NCBI GenBank assembly: GCA_003221515.1
Contig: QHSI01000123.1
Location: 1-51,329 of the forward strand
DNA from: Candidatus Rokuibacteriota bacterium
Lineage (GTDB): Bacteria > Methylomirabilota > Methylomirabilia > Rokubacteriales > CSP1-6
Length of the DNA stretch: 51,329 nucleotides
Reading direction: 5' to 3'
The first letter of the stretch is position 1. The number at the start of each line of letters is the position of its first letter. Made by a program: the position numbers and the translations under genes. Of the stretch, positions 29,274 to 37,678 are shown in pieces. The notes under the pieces were generated by a model. It had not been told where the DNA came from and did no database searches. It saw only the letters and a list, made by a program, of their open reading frames with translations.

Positions 29274-30272
29274 GTGCCCCCGCCCACTCTCGAACGAGTC
29301 CTCAAGGAGCGCGTCGCCGGTCTCGTCGGCGCCGAGCTCGAGCTCGTCGAGGCGGAGATCCGTCGCGAGCTCGACTCCCCGGTGGGGCTGATCCAGGAGA
29401 TGGGCGGTTACATCGCGGGCGCGGGCGGCAAGCGTCTCCGGCCCATCCTCCTGCTGCTGGCGGCGCGGCTGGCCGGCTACCAGGGGCCGCGCAGCGTGCG
29501 CCTGGGCTGCGTCGTCGAGCTGCTCCACACCGCGACGCTGATCCACGACGATGTCGTCGACCAGGCGCCGCTCCGCCGCGGGCGGCCGTCGGCCAACGCG
29601 CAGTGGGGCGACGACGCGTCCGTGCTCGTCGGCGACCACCTCTATTCGAAGTCGTTCGCGATGCTCGTGCGGGACAACGACCGCGCCGTGATGGAGACCC
29701 TCGCGCGCTCGACGGTCTCGATGACCGAGGCGGAAGTGTTCCAGCTGGAGCTCAAGCGCAGCGGGATCATGACCGAGGCGGACTACGTGCGGATCATCAC
29801 CCAGAAGACCGCCTCCTTCATGTCCGCGTGCTGCCGGATCGGCGCGCTCCTGGGCGGGCTGCCGGCCGCGCAGATCGACGCGCTCACGCGCTACGGGCTC
29901 GACATCGGCGTGGCCTTTCAGATCTCGGACGACTCGCTCGATTTCGTGGCCGACCAGGACCGGCTCGGCAAGGCCATCGGCGCCGACCTCCGCGAGGGCA
30001 AGCGGACGCTGCCGCTCATCGCCATGCTCGAGCGGGCGACGCCGGCCGAGGCGGCGCGCGTCAAGAGCCTGCTCAAGCGCCCCGGCCTCGATGCCGAGGA
30101 GGTCGAGGAGATCCGACGCTACGTGGTCGACCACGAGGGCGTCGAGTACGCGCTGGCCCGCGCCCACGAGTACGCGCGCGCGGCCAAGGCCGACCTCGAA
30201 GCGTTCGCGCCGTCGGAGGAGCGGGAGACGCTCGCCCTGGTCGCGGACTTCGTGGTCGACCGCGATCGGTGA
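29274..30272 (+). CDS. Polyprenyl diphosphate synthase (long-chain type)
   Basis: Trans-isoprenyl diphosphate synthase that extends farnesyl diphosphate for quinone side chains or carrier lipids, cytosolic. 332 residues, GTG start 6 nt after the lipoprotein gene. The first Asp-rich motif is LIHDDVVDQAPLRRGRPSAN (D92-D96) and the second is FQISDDSLDF near residue 220; GGKRLRPILLLLAARL and KAIGADLREGKRTLPLI are also typical. Small residues at positions 4-5 before the first DD are consistent with a long product. IspB/heptaprenyl-type chain length not determined. Confidence 0.93.
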   Translation: MPPPTLERVLKERVAGLVGAELELVEAEIRRELDSPVGLIQEMGGYIAGAGGKRLRPILLLLAARLAGYQGPRSVRLGCVVELLHTATLIHDDVVDQAPLRRGRPSANAQWGDDASVLVGDHLYSKSFAMLVRDNDRAVMETLARSTVSMTEAEVFQLELKRSGIMTEADYVRIITQKTASFMSACCRIGALLGGLPAAQIDALTRYGLDIGVAFQISDDSLDFVADQDRLGKAIGADLREGKRTLPLIAMLERATPAEAARVKSLLKRPGLDAEEVEEIRRYVVDHEGVEYALARAHEYARAAKADLEAFAPSEERETLALVADFVVDRDR

Positions 30273-30273
30273 C

Positions 30274-31080
30274 GTGGCGGTCATCACCCTCACCACCGAC
30301 TTCGGGGCGCGCGACACCTACGTGGCCGAGATGAAGGCCGCGATCCTCGCCATCACGCGTGACGTCCACCTGGTCGACATCACCCACGAGATCGCGCCCC
30401 ACGACGTGCTCGAGGGCGCGCTCGCGCTCGAAGCGGCGGCGCCGGCCTTTCCGGCCGACACCATCCACGTGGCAGTGGTCGACCCCGGCGTCGGCACCCC
30501 GCGGCGCGGCCTCGCCGTCGCCGCGCGCGAGGGGGTGTTCATCGGCCCCGACAACGGGCTGTTCACTCCGTTCCTGGAGGGCTCGCGCTGGACCGCCTTC
30601 GAGCTCAGCGAGCGACAGTTCCGTCGGGCGGTCGTGAGTCGCACGTTCCACGGGCGCGACGTCTTCGCGCCGGCGGCCGCCCACCTTGCCCATGGCCTCG
30701 AGCCGGCGCGGCTCGGCCCGCCCGTGGCGGACCCCGTGCGGCTCCCGTGGCCGGAGGCCCACGAAGCCCGGGGGACGATCCGCGGCACCGTCGTCCACGT
30801 CGATCGGTTCGGCAACCTGATCACCTCGGTCGGCGCCGAGGCGCTGGCATCACTCGGGCCGTCGGTTTCCGTGCGTGTGGCCGGCCGGGCTCTGCAGCTG
30901 GTGGAGACCTACGCCGAGCTGGCGCGGGGACGGGCCGGAGCCCTCGTGGGCTCGCACGACCGCTTGGAGATCGCGGTACACGCCGGCAGCGCCGCCGCCC
31001 TGCTCGGCGCCCGGCGCGGGAGCCCGGTGGTCGTCAGTCGGACTTCGGCGCCGGTGCGGCGGGCGAGGAGGCGGTCGTAG
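30274..31080 (+). CDS. SAM hydroxide adenosyltransferase / SAM hydrolase family (DUF62)
   Basis: 268 residues of the fluorinase/chlorinase superfamily (DUF62). Known members without halide chemistry hydrolyse S-adenosylmethionine to adenosine and methionine. Visible motifs: ITLTTDFGARDTYVAEMKA, VVDPGVGTPRRGLA, GPDNGLFTPFL, SRTFHGRDVFAPAAAHLA, and C-terminal VDRFGNLITSVG. GTG start lies one base after the previous stop. The last 47 bp overlap the convergent zinc-ribbon gene on the other strand. No halide biosynthesis genes are nearby, so hydrolase activity is more likely. Confidence 0.85.
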   Translation: MAVITLTTDFGARDTYVAEMKAAILAITRDVHLVDITHEIAPHDVLEGALALEAAAPAFPADTIHVAVVDPGVGTPRRGLAVAAREGVFIGPDNGLFTPFLEGSRWTAFELSERQFRRAVVSRTFHGRDVFAPAAAHLAHGLEPARLGPPVADPVRLPWPEAHEARGTIRGTVVHVDRFGNLITSVGAEALASLGPSVSVRVAGRALQLVETYAELARGRAGALVGSHDRLEIAVHAGSAAALLGARRGSPVVVSRTSAPVRRARRRS

Positions 31081-31396
31081 TGCTGTCGCTCTTCGCAGCC
31101 GGCTTCTCGGCGGGCTTGTCAGCCGGCTTGTCGGCAGGTTTGTCAGCCGGCTTGTCGGCGGGTTTGTCCGCGGTCGTCCCCGACGACTTCTCGGACTGGA
31201 GCGCCTTCTTCCGTGACTCCGACGGATAGTCGGTGACGTACCAGCCCTCACCCTTCAAGATGAACGGCGCCGCGGAGAGGAGACGACGTACTTCGCCGCC
31301 GCACTCGTCACACTTTTTGAGGGCTGGCTCGGAGATGCGCTGACGGATCTCGAACACGCGTTTGCATTTGAGGCACTCGTATTCATAGGTAGGCAT
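31034..31396 (-). CDS. FmdB-type zinc-ribbon protein with ADKP repeat tail
   Basis: About 120 residues. The N-terminal ~50 residues are the FmdB/CxxC regulatory zinc ribbon: PTYEYECLKCKRVFEI and KCDECGGEVRRLL supply the four Cys ligands, followed by FILKGEGWYVTDY. The rest is a low-complexity tail with five ADKP units, AEKP and an Ser/Ala/Pro end. The second of two close ATGs (31396) is chosen because family members begin MPTYEY; 31402 is the alternative. The 3' end overlaps the SAM hydrolase gene by 47 bp. Role unknown; often encoded near translation genes. Confidence 0.88.
   Translation of the reverse strand: MPTYEYECLKCKRVFEIRQRISEPALKKCDECGGEVRRLLSAAPFILKGEGWYVTDYPSESRKKALQSEKSSGTTADKPADKPADKPADKPADKPAEKPAAKSDSTTTASSPAAPAPKSD
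31103..31174 (-). repeat. 12-bp tandem repeat encoding ADKP units
   Basis: Six near-identical 12-bp units (for example CTTGTCAGCCGG and CTTGTCGGCGGG on the plus strand) encode the ADKP repeats of the zinc-ribbon protein. Being a multiple of three, gain or loss of units would keep the frame. Confidence 0.9.
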
Positions 31397-31428
31397 TCTC
31401 ATTCGAAGCTACATGGGGAGGATTGAGG

Positions 31429-32106
31429 GTGTCAAGAAGACACGGAATCGCGTCTGCATTGCTTCTCTCCGCGCTTTCGTTGCTCGGATGCGCGAGCGCG
31501 TCGTCCCAGCAGGCGGCCGAAGTCCAGAAGCTCCAGGCCCGCGAAGCCTACGATCGTGCGCTGAGCCATCTCAACGACAAGCAGCCGGCACCGGCGGTGA
31601 CGGCGCTGATGCAGGCGATCAACGTCAATCCGATGTCCGCGCTCTATCGCGACACGCTCGGCCTCGTCATGCTGGACCTCGGGCAGCCCGATAAGGCGCT
31701 CGAGCGCTTCAAGCAGGCGGTCGAGCTCGATCCCAACTACGCCGACGCCCACTTCCACCTGGGCACGGCCCTCGCCGAGACGCGCCAGTGGGCCGAGGCG
31801 GTCAAGAGCTATCGGCGCGCGCTCGAGCTTCCGACCCTGACGATCCCCGAGTCGGCCAACCAAAATCTGGGTTTGGCCCTGTACCACCTCAAGCGCTACC
31901 AGGAGGCCGAGCAGACGCTGCGATTCGCCATCAAGCTCGATCCCAAGATGCAGCTCGCCTACTACAACCTGGGGCTGGTCCTGGTGGCCGAGGAGCGGCG
32001 GGAGGAAGCCAAGGCGGTCTTCCGTCAGGCCCGCCAGCTCGGGCCGGACTCGCCGGTCGGCCAGGCCGCCCAGGATCGTCTCAAGGCCCTGGGCGAGGGA
32101 AGCTGA
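31429..32106 (+). CDS. TPR lipoprotein, PilF/PilW-like
   Basis: 225 residues. GTG 31429 is chosen because GGGGAGG (31415-31421) lies 7 nt upstream; the earlier TTG at 31423 would sit almost on the Shine-Dalgarno. A lipobox ALSLLGC gives an N-terminal lipid anchor. Four to five TPRs follow (for example DKALERFKQAVELDPNYADA and AEAVKSYRRALELP, EAEQTLRFAIKLDPKMQLAY). This resembles PilF/PilW pilotins and BamD-like TPR lipoproteins, but no pilus genes are in the window. Divergent from the zinc-ribbon gene with 32 bp between starts. Confidence 0.82.
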   Translation: MSRRHGIASALLLSALSLLGCASASSQQAAEVQKLQAREAYDRALSHLNDKQPAPAVTALMQAINVNPMSALYRDTLGLVMLDLGQPDKALERFKQAVELDPNYADAHFHLGTALAETRQWAEAVKSYRRALELPTLTIPESANQNLGLALYHLKRYQEAEQTLRFAIKLDPKMQLAYYNLGLVLVAEERREEAKAVFRQARQLGPDSPVGQAAQDRLKALGEGS

Positions 32107-32119
32107 GCAGTTTTTTGTC

Positions 32120-32149
32120 TTGACCTTCGGCGAGCACGTGCGGTAAAAG
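32120..32149 (+). promoter_or_regulatory. Promoter of barrel gene 1
   Basis: TTGACC (32120-32125), an 18-nt spacer and TAAAAG (32144-32149), preceded by GCAGTTTTTT, a possible UP-type T-tract. The same string GCAGTTTTTT plus TTGACC, 18 nt and TAAA occurs before barrel gene 3 (35884-35913). It leaves a leader of about 100 nt with several GACCCGTAG/GTCCCGTAG repeats before the ATG at 32258. Confidence 0.65.
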
Positions 32150-32257
32150 CGCTCCGTCATACGTTCGTGTCCCGTAGTGGTGTCCCGTTCCGCAGTCGAC
32201 CCGTAGTACTGACCCGTAGCGGATTCGGAAGCAGGACAACATTCGGGAGGATCCTCG

Positions 32258-33943
32258 ATGAAGAGTGTCCGTGTCCCCATTCTCGCCGCACTCCTGATTG
32301 TTGCGTTGACGGCGCCCTCGGCATTCGCGCAGGCGCCGACACCCAAAGTCACGATCAACGGCCTCTTCGACCAGGTGACGGCGATGGGTCGGAACTTCTA
32401 CGACGGCAACTTGGCCCGGGACAACGACCGGGAGTGGTATGCCCGGACCCGGTTCCGCCCCGACTTCACGTTCGAGGTCGGGCGGGTCAAGGCTGTGCTC
32501 GGTCTCGAGATCGACCTGCAGTACGGCCAAGGCGGGCCCAACGACGGCGGCTTCCCGGGCAACAATACCGGGACGGCAGGCGGCGTACTCAACGTCGTCG
32601 GCGGAAACGTTCAAAATTCGAACAGCGGCTGCAAGAACAACTCGAACGGCTGTCTGGACCTCAACACCGACGTCGGCGGCATGATCGAGATCAAGTGGAT
32701 CTACACCGAGTTTCCGCTGACCGGCAAGGACAGCTTGATGCCGTTCATCCCGGTCGACACCATCGCGCGGGCCGGCGGCCAACCATTTGGTTCCCTGGCC
32801 AACTACAAAGTGGTCTATGCAAACGGTGACTTCGCCGGCGTGTCGGCAGTGACGACGTTTGCGCCGAATCTCAAGACCAGCGTTGCCTTCGTCGTGGTCG
32901 AGGACCAGTTGGCGGGTGGCAACCGCGCCGCGGCGAACACGCGGACGAGCCGCGGCGAGGACTACGCGATCATCGTGAGCCCGGAGATCACTCCGTTCAA
33001 GGGGCTCGACATCAAGCCGCTGTACTCGTACTTCCACGCCGACGGCGCGACGTCCGGTACGGCCCGGCACAACGTGATCAATCGCCGCTTCGTCGGAAGC
33101 GGCGCGACCAACTCCGCGGGAGCGCTCGGCGGCGCGCTGGCTGCCGTCTCTACCGCGGGCGACTCGACGAACCAGGAAGAGCGACACACGATCGGCGTCG
33201 ACATGCGCTGGCGCATGGGTCCCTTCGGCTTCGATCCGTCGCTCATGTACCAGTGGGGCACCAGTGACCACCAGGCCCAGAGGACGAACGGCCAGGTTGG
33301 GCGCGTCGAGGCCGACATGAGCTCCTGGATCGTGGACCTGCTCGGATCCTTCACGGCGGGGCCGTTGCTGCTCGAGGCGCGAGGCGTGTACACGCCCGGC
33401 AACAAGGCGCGCGACAACCTCGCCCAGAGCATCCGCTACTATCAGCCGCTCACCATGGACGGGAACTGGTGGGCGGGCTGGGGCGGGATCCTGGGCAGCG
33501 GAATCGATTACTTCAACGGTGCGCTACTGACCAACCAGGCCCGCTTCATCGGGTACGACCGGTACGGCTCCGCGCGAGCCGCCCTCCGGGCCACGTACAA
33601 CATCACGCCAGCGTTCGCCGTGTGGGGCATCGCCAGTCCTTCGTGGACGGCGGAGAAGGTCGACACCGACACGGGCGCCTCGCCGGGTCTGGGGACGAGC
33701 TCGATCAGCCGGACGACGATAGACGAGCAGAGCTGGGTCAAGGGCGACTCCCGCTACATCGGGACCGAGACGGACCTTGGGTTCACGTGGCGGTTCGCGC
33801 CGAACGCGGCGTTCGACCTCGAAGGCTCCTATCTGTTCGCGGGCGCGGCACTGGGAACCGCTGAGATTCTCAATGGCGTGCACACGCGGCGTGACCCGAA
33901 CGATGCCTACCAGTTGGCCGCGCGTGTGCGCTTCGCGTTCTAG
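32258..33943 (+). CDS. Outer-membrane beta-barrel protein, tandem paralogue 1
   Basis: 561 residues with a clear signal peptide (VPILAALLIVALTAPSAFAQ, cleavage near residue 25). Body is rich in alternating hydrophobic/aromatic strands (YARTRFRPDFTFEVGRVKAV, WWAGWGGILGSGIDYFNG) and ends RVRFAF, a C-terminal Phe as recognised by the BAM machinery. It is therefore probably a porin, ligand unknown. Two Cys in SGCKNNSNGC could form a loop disulfide. Shine-Dalgarno GGGAGG is 7 nt before the ATG. The two following genes are paralogues; gene 2 is nearly identical over long DNA stretches. Confidence 0.82.
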   Translation: MKSVRVPILAALLIVALTAPSAFAQAPTPKVTINGLFDQVTAMGRNFYDGNLARDNDREWYARTRFRPDFTFEVGRVKAVLGLEIDLQYGQGGPNDGGFPGNNTGTAGGVLNVVGGNVQNSNSGCKNNSNGCLDLNTDVGGMIEIKWIYTEFPLTGKDSLMPFIPVDTIARAGGQPFGSLANYKVVYANGDFAGVSAVTTFAPNLKTSVAFVVVEDQLAGGNRAAANTRTSRGEDYAIIVSPEITPFKGLDIKPLYSYFHADGATSGTARHNVINRRFVGSGATNSAGALGGALAAVSTAGDSTNQEERHTIGVDMRWRMGPFGFDPSLMYQWGTSDHQAQRTNGQVGRVEADMSSWIVDLLGSFTAGPLLLEARGVYTPGNKARDNLAQSIRYYQPLTMDGNWWAGWGGILGSGIDYFNGALLTNQARFIGYDRYGSARAALRATYNITPAFAVWGIASPSWTAEKVDTDTGASPGLGTSSISRTTIDEQSWVKGDSRYIGTETDLGFTWRFAPNAAFDLEGSYLFAGAALGTAEILNGVHTRRDPNDAYQLAARVRFAF

Positions 33944-33968
33944 GGAGGTGTCCCGGCAGTAGCAGTAG

Positions 33969-33995
33969 ACCGGACCGGTAATCGGCCGGTCCGGT
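33969..33995. promoter_or_regulatory. Perfect 10-bp inverted repeat between barrel genes 1 and 2
   Basis: ACCGGACCGG (33969-33978) and CCGGTCCGGT (33986-33995) pair perfectly around a 7-nt loop, 26 bp after the stop of barrel gene 1. No T-run follows, so it may be an mRNA-stabilising hairpin, an attenuator or a protein-binding site rather than an intrinsic terminator. No TTGACC-type promoter was seen between genes 1 and 2, which suggests shared transcription across this hairpin. Confidence 0.6.
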
Positions 33996-34093
33996 AGTCG
34001 ATCTGTCCCGTAGGCGACCCGTCCCGCTGTCGACCGGTAGTGCGGATCCGACACAGGTTCGCGGACGCAAGACAACATTCGGGAGGATCCTCG

Positions 34094-35788
34094 ATGAAGA
34101 GAGTCTCCTTCCTACTATTCGCCGCGCTGCTCGTCCTCGCGGTCACCGCCCCCTCGGTCTTCGCGCAGGCGCCGGTCCCCAAGGTCACGATCAACGGGCT
34201 CTTCGACCAGGTGACGTCGATGGGCCGGAACTTCTACGACGGCAACTTGACCCGGGACAACGATCGCGAATGGTACGCCCGGACCCGGTTCCGTCCCGAC
34301 TTCACGTTCGAGGTCGGACGGGTCAAGGCCGTGCTCGGCCTCGAGATCGACTTGATGTACGGCCAGGGGGGGCCAAACGACGGCGGCTTCCCGGGCAACA
34401 ACAGCGGGGTCGCGGGCGGCGCCATAAGTGTTGGTGCCGGCAACGCGACCACTGGTTGCAAGAACAACGCGAACGGCTGTCTGGACCTCAATACCGACGT
34501 CGGCGGCATGATCGAGATCAAGTGGATCTACACCGAGTTTCCGCTGACCGGCAAAGACAGCGTGATGCCGTTCATCCCGGTCGAGACCATGGCGCGGGCG
34601 GGAGGCCAACCCTGGGGTTCACTGGCCAACTACAAAGTCGTGTACGCCAATGGCGACTTCGCCGGTCTGTCGACCGTGACGAAGATCTCGCCGAACCTCA
34701 CGGCCAAGCTCGCCTTCGTGGTCGTCGAGGATCAGCTGGCGGGCGGCAACCGCGCCGCGGCGACCACGCGGACGAGCCGCGGCGAGGACTACGCGATCAC
34801 CGTGAGCCCGGAGATCACGCCGTTCAAGGGGCTCGACATCAAGCCGCTGTACTCGTATTTCCACGCCGACGGCCTGACGGCCGGTACGTCTCGGCACTCC
34901 GTGATCAACCGCCGCTTCGTTGGAGGCGGCGGGACCAACTCTGCGTTGGCGAACGGCGGGTGCCAAACCGCGGCAGCCGCCTGTACAGCGGCGGGCAATG
35001 CGGGCGACTCCACGAACCAGGAGGAGCGACACACGATCGGCATCGACATGCGCTGGCGCATGGGTCCCTTCGGCTTCGATCCGTCGGTCATGTACCAGTG
35101 GGGCACCAGTGACCACCAGGCCGTGAGGACGAACGGCCAGGTTGGGCGCGTCGAGGCCGACATGAGCTCCTGGATCGTGGACCTGCTCGGATCCTTCACG
35201 GTGGGTCCGTTCCTGCTCGAGGCGCGAGGCGTGTACACGCCCGGCAACAAGGCGCGCGACAACCTCGCCCGGAGCATCCGCTACTATCAGCCGCTCAGCA
35301 TGGACGGGAATTGGTGGGCGGGCTGGGGCGGGATCCTGGGCAGCGGAGTTGATTACTTCAACGGTTCGCTGCTGACCAACCAGGCCCGCTTCATCGGGTA
35401 CGACCGGTACGGCTCCGCGCGACTCGCCCTCCGGGGCACGTACCACATCACGCCAGCGTTCGCCGTATGGGGCATCGCCAGTCCTTCGTGGACGGCGGAG
35501 AAGGTCGACACCGACACGGGCGCCACGCCGGGTCTGGGGGCGGGCTCGATCAGCCGGACGACGATAGACGACCAGAGCTGGGTCAAGGGCGACTCCCGCT
35601 ACATCGGGACCGAGACGGACCTTGGGATCACGTGGAGGTTCGCGCCGAACGCGGCGTTCGACCTCGAAGGCTCCTATCTGTTCGCAGGTGCGGCACTGGG
35701 AACCGCGGAGCTTGTCAATGGCGTGCACACGCGGCGTGACCCGAACGATGCCTACCAGCTGGCCGCGCGTGTGCGCTTCGCGTTCTAG
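34094..35788 (+). CDS. Outer-membrane beta-barrel protein, tandem paralogue 2
   Basis: 564 residues, same architecture as paralogue 1: signal peptide ending VTAPSVFAQ, barrel strands and terminal RVRFAF. ATG 34094 is preceded by the same upstream block as gene 1 (ACAACATTCGGGAGGATCC, with Shine-Dalgarno), so the duplication included the ribosome site. Besides the SGC/TGCKNNANGC pair it has an extra Cys pair in a loop (GGCQTAAAACTAAG) not found in paralogue 1. Long identical DNA stretches in the second half point to recent duplication or gene conversion. Confidence 0.82.
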   Translation: MKRVSFLLFAALLVLAVTAPSVFAQAPVPKVTINGLFDQVTSMGRNFYDGNLTRDNDREWYARTRFRPDFTFEVGRVKAVLGLEIDLMYGQGGPNDGGFPGNNSGVAGGAISVGAGNATTGCKNNANGCLDLNTDVGGMIEIKWIYTEFPLTGKDSVMPFIPVETMARAGGQPWGSLANYKVVYANGDFAGLSTVTKISPNLTAKLAFVVVEDQLAGGNRAAATTRTSRGEDYAITVSPEITPFKGLDIKPLYSYFHADGLTAGTSRHSVINRRFVGGGGTNSALANGGCQTAAAACTAAGNAGDSTNQEERHTIGIDMRWRMGPFGFDPSVMYQWGTSDHQAVRTNGQVGRVEADMSSWIVDLLGSFTVGPFLLEARGVYTPGNKARDNLARSIRYYQPLSMDGNWWAGWGGILGSGVDYFNGSLLTNQARFIGYDRYGSARLALRGTYHITPAFAVWGIASPSWTAEKVDTDTGATPGLGAGSISRTTIDDQSWVKGDSRYIGTETDLGITWRFAPNAAFDLEGSYLFAGAALGTAELVNGVHTRRDPNDAYQLAARVRFAF

Positions 35789-35883
35789 TTCTACATGTTG
35801 TGGAGCCCACGAGAAGGGCCCCCAAGATGAGAGGGAGGCGCCCCGAGACGATGGGGAAACATGAGCTAAATAGCAGTTTTTTC

Positions 35884-35913
35884 TTGACCCAAAGCTGATC
35901 AGCGGGGTAAATA
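35884..35913 (+). promoter_or_regulatory. Promoter of barrel gene 3
   Basis: TTGACC (35884-35889), 18-nt spacer, TAAATA (35908-35913), preceded by GCAGTTTTTT. Same module as at 32120-32149. It lies in the 265-bp gap after gene 2, in which no other gene is apparent; the rest of the gap is unremarkable leader. Confidence 0.62.
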
Positions 35914-36053
35914 CCGGAAATGCGCGGGGGTCCGTCCCGTCATTCGGGCGGGCCTCTCTGCGCGCGGCTTTCGCAGGAGTTGTTGGTGATGTCGGCGTTG
36001 GGCGTTGGCAACGGGGTGGCAAGTTGCTGCTCACCACTTCTGAGGAGGCGGTA

Positions 36054-37551
36054 ATGAGGAAAGTCCTCACCACTGCAGTTTTCGCCGTCGTCGCCCTCGC
36101 GATGCTGGCTCCGCCTGTGCTCGCACAGGCGCCCGCACCGAAGGTGACGATCACCGGTCTCTTCGACCAAGTCACGACGGCGGGCCGAAACTTCTACGAC
36201 GGCAACTACTCGCGCGACAACGATCGCGAGTGGTATGCCCGGACGCGCTTCCGTCCTGACTTCACGTTCGAAGTCGGACGCACCAAGGCCGTGCTCGGTC
36301 TCGAAATCGACCTGATGTACGGCCAGGGTGGCTCGAACGACGGCGGTTTCCCCGGCAATAGCACCGGCTTCGCCGGTGGCTTCGCCGGCGGTACCAAGGG
36401 GGCCACCAACGGCGCCCTGGACCTCAACACCGACGTCGGCGGCATGATCGAGATCAAGTGGGCCTACACGGAGTTCGACCTGACTTCACGCCGGAGATCA
36501 AGAACCACCTCGCCTTCGTGGTCGTGGAAGACCAGCTTGCGGGCGGTAACCGAGCGCTCGCGAACGTGCGGACCAACCGCGGCGAGGACTACGCGTTCAT
36601 CCTGAGCCCCGAGATCACGCCGATAAAGGGGCTCGACATCAAGCCCGTGGTGTCGTGGTTCCACGCTGACGGCACTACCAGCAGTAACTCTCGCCGCAAC
36701 TCGGTCAACGTCCGCACGGCCGGCACGCAGGTGGCTGGCGGCGCGTTCGTTGGAAGCGGCGGCATGAACAGTGGCACGGCCACGGGCGGCGGCAACGCGG
36801 CCGGCGACGCCACGAACCACGAAGATCGCTACACGATAGGTGTCGATGCGCGCTGGCGCATGGGTCCTTTCGGCCTCGATCCCTCGCTCTTCTATCAGAC
36901 CGGTCCCTACCACACCCAGGCTCAGCGGTCGAACGGCGCGGTCACCCGGGTGAAGGGCGACACGGCTGCGTGGCTGGCCGACATCATCGGCAGCTGGCAG
37001 GCCGGGCCGCTGCTCGTCGAAGCCCGCGGTGTGTACACCACGGGCAACAAGGCGCGCGACAACCTGGCGCTCAGCAAGCGCTACTTCGAGCCGCTCGATC
37101 TGGACACCGGCTACTGGGCCGGGTGGGCCTCGATCCTGGCCCTCGGAATCGACTACTTCAACGGCGGTGGCGGTTCCAACCAGGGCCTCGACAGCAACAT
37201 CGGATACGACCGCTATGGCCGGTTGGGTTTCGGCGTTCGGGTGACGTACAACATCACCCCGGCGTTCGCGGTCTATGGGACGATCAACCCGACGTGGGCG
37301 GCCGAGAAGGTCGACACGGACACCAACTGCGGGACGCTGTCGGTCGCTCAGGCCAACGGCGGTTGCCCGAATCGGCTGACGGTGAACGACAAGAGCTGGG
37401 ACGAGGGTAAGTCTCGCTACATCGGCACTGAGGCGGACCTCGGCGTCACCTGGCGGTTCGCGCCGAACGCGGCTCTCGATCTGCTGGGAGCTTATCTCTC
37501 CGCAGGCCACGCACTAGACACCGCCGAACTCCTGAACGGCTGTCCTTCTAA
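36054..37551 (+). pseudogene. Outer-membrane beta-barrel protein, tandem paralogue 3, disrupted
   Basis: Starts well (Shine-Dalgarno GAGGAGG 36042-36048, signal peptide VALAMLAPPVLAQ) and follows paralogues 1 and 2 to ...WAYTEFDLT. At about 36481-36485 roughly 130 nt of the paralogue sequence (some 44 codons) is missing and the frame shifts; the homologous protein resumes in another frame as FTPEIKNHLAFVVVEDQLAG. Near 37540 a second loss removes the last ~20 residues and shifts again: the third frame gives RLSF and a stop at 37549, mirroring the RFAF ending of the paralogues. Both breaks could be real decay or assembly error across near-identical repeats. Confidence 0.78.
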
Positions 37552-37574
37552 GTCGTCGCAGTACGGTGGTCAGC

Positions 37575-37612
37575 AACGGGGCATGGGGTCGTTCGCCCAT
37601 GCCCCGTTTCAT
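37575..37612 (+). terminator. Strong intrinsic terminator after the barrel array
   Basis: AACGGGGCATGGG (37575-37587) pairs perfectly with CCCATGCCCCGTT (37596-37608) around an 8-nt loop, followed by TTCATTT. It ends the barrel array just before the next promoter. Confidence 0.8.
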
Positions 37613-37623
37613 TTCCCCTTTCC

Positions 37624-37652
37624 TTGACTCTCCTGGTGCCGTGGGCTAGCCT
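37624..37652 (+). promoter_or_regulatory. Candidate promoter for the FG-GAP protein
   Basis: TTGACT (37624-37629) and TAGCCT (37647-37652) with a 17-nt spacer, starting 12 bp after the terminator and 27 bp before the GTG start at 37679. Confidence 0.45.
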
Positions 37653-37678
37653 CGGTCCATGTTGGCGGTAGTTTCCAC

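Noticed and set aside
30091-30273. Extended N-terminus of the SAM hydrolase family protein
   Set aside because: It is a shadow frame of the polyprenyl synthase gene; GTG 30274 gives AVITLTTDFG, the family N-terminus.
37552-37627. C-terminal extension of barrel gene 3 into the terminator
   Set aside because: That reading passes through a perfect terminator hairpin and does not resemble the RFAF ending of the paralogues.
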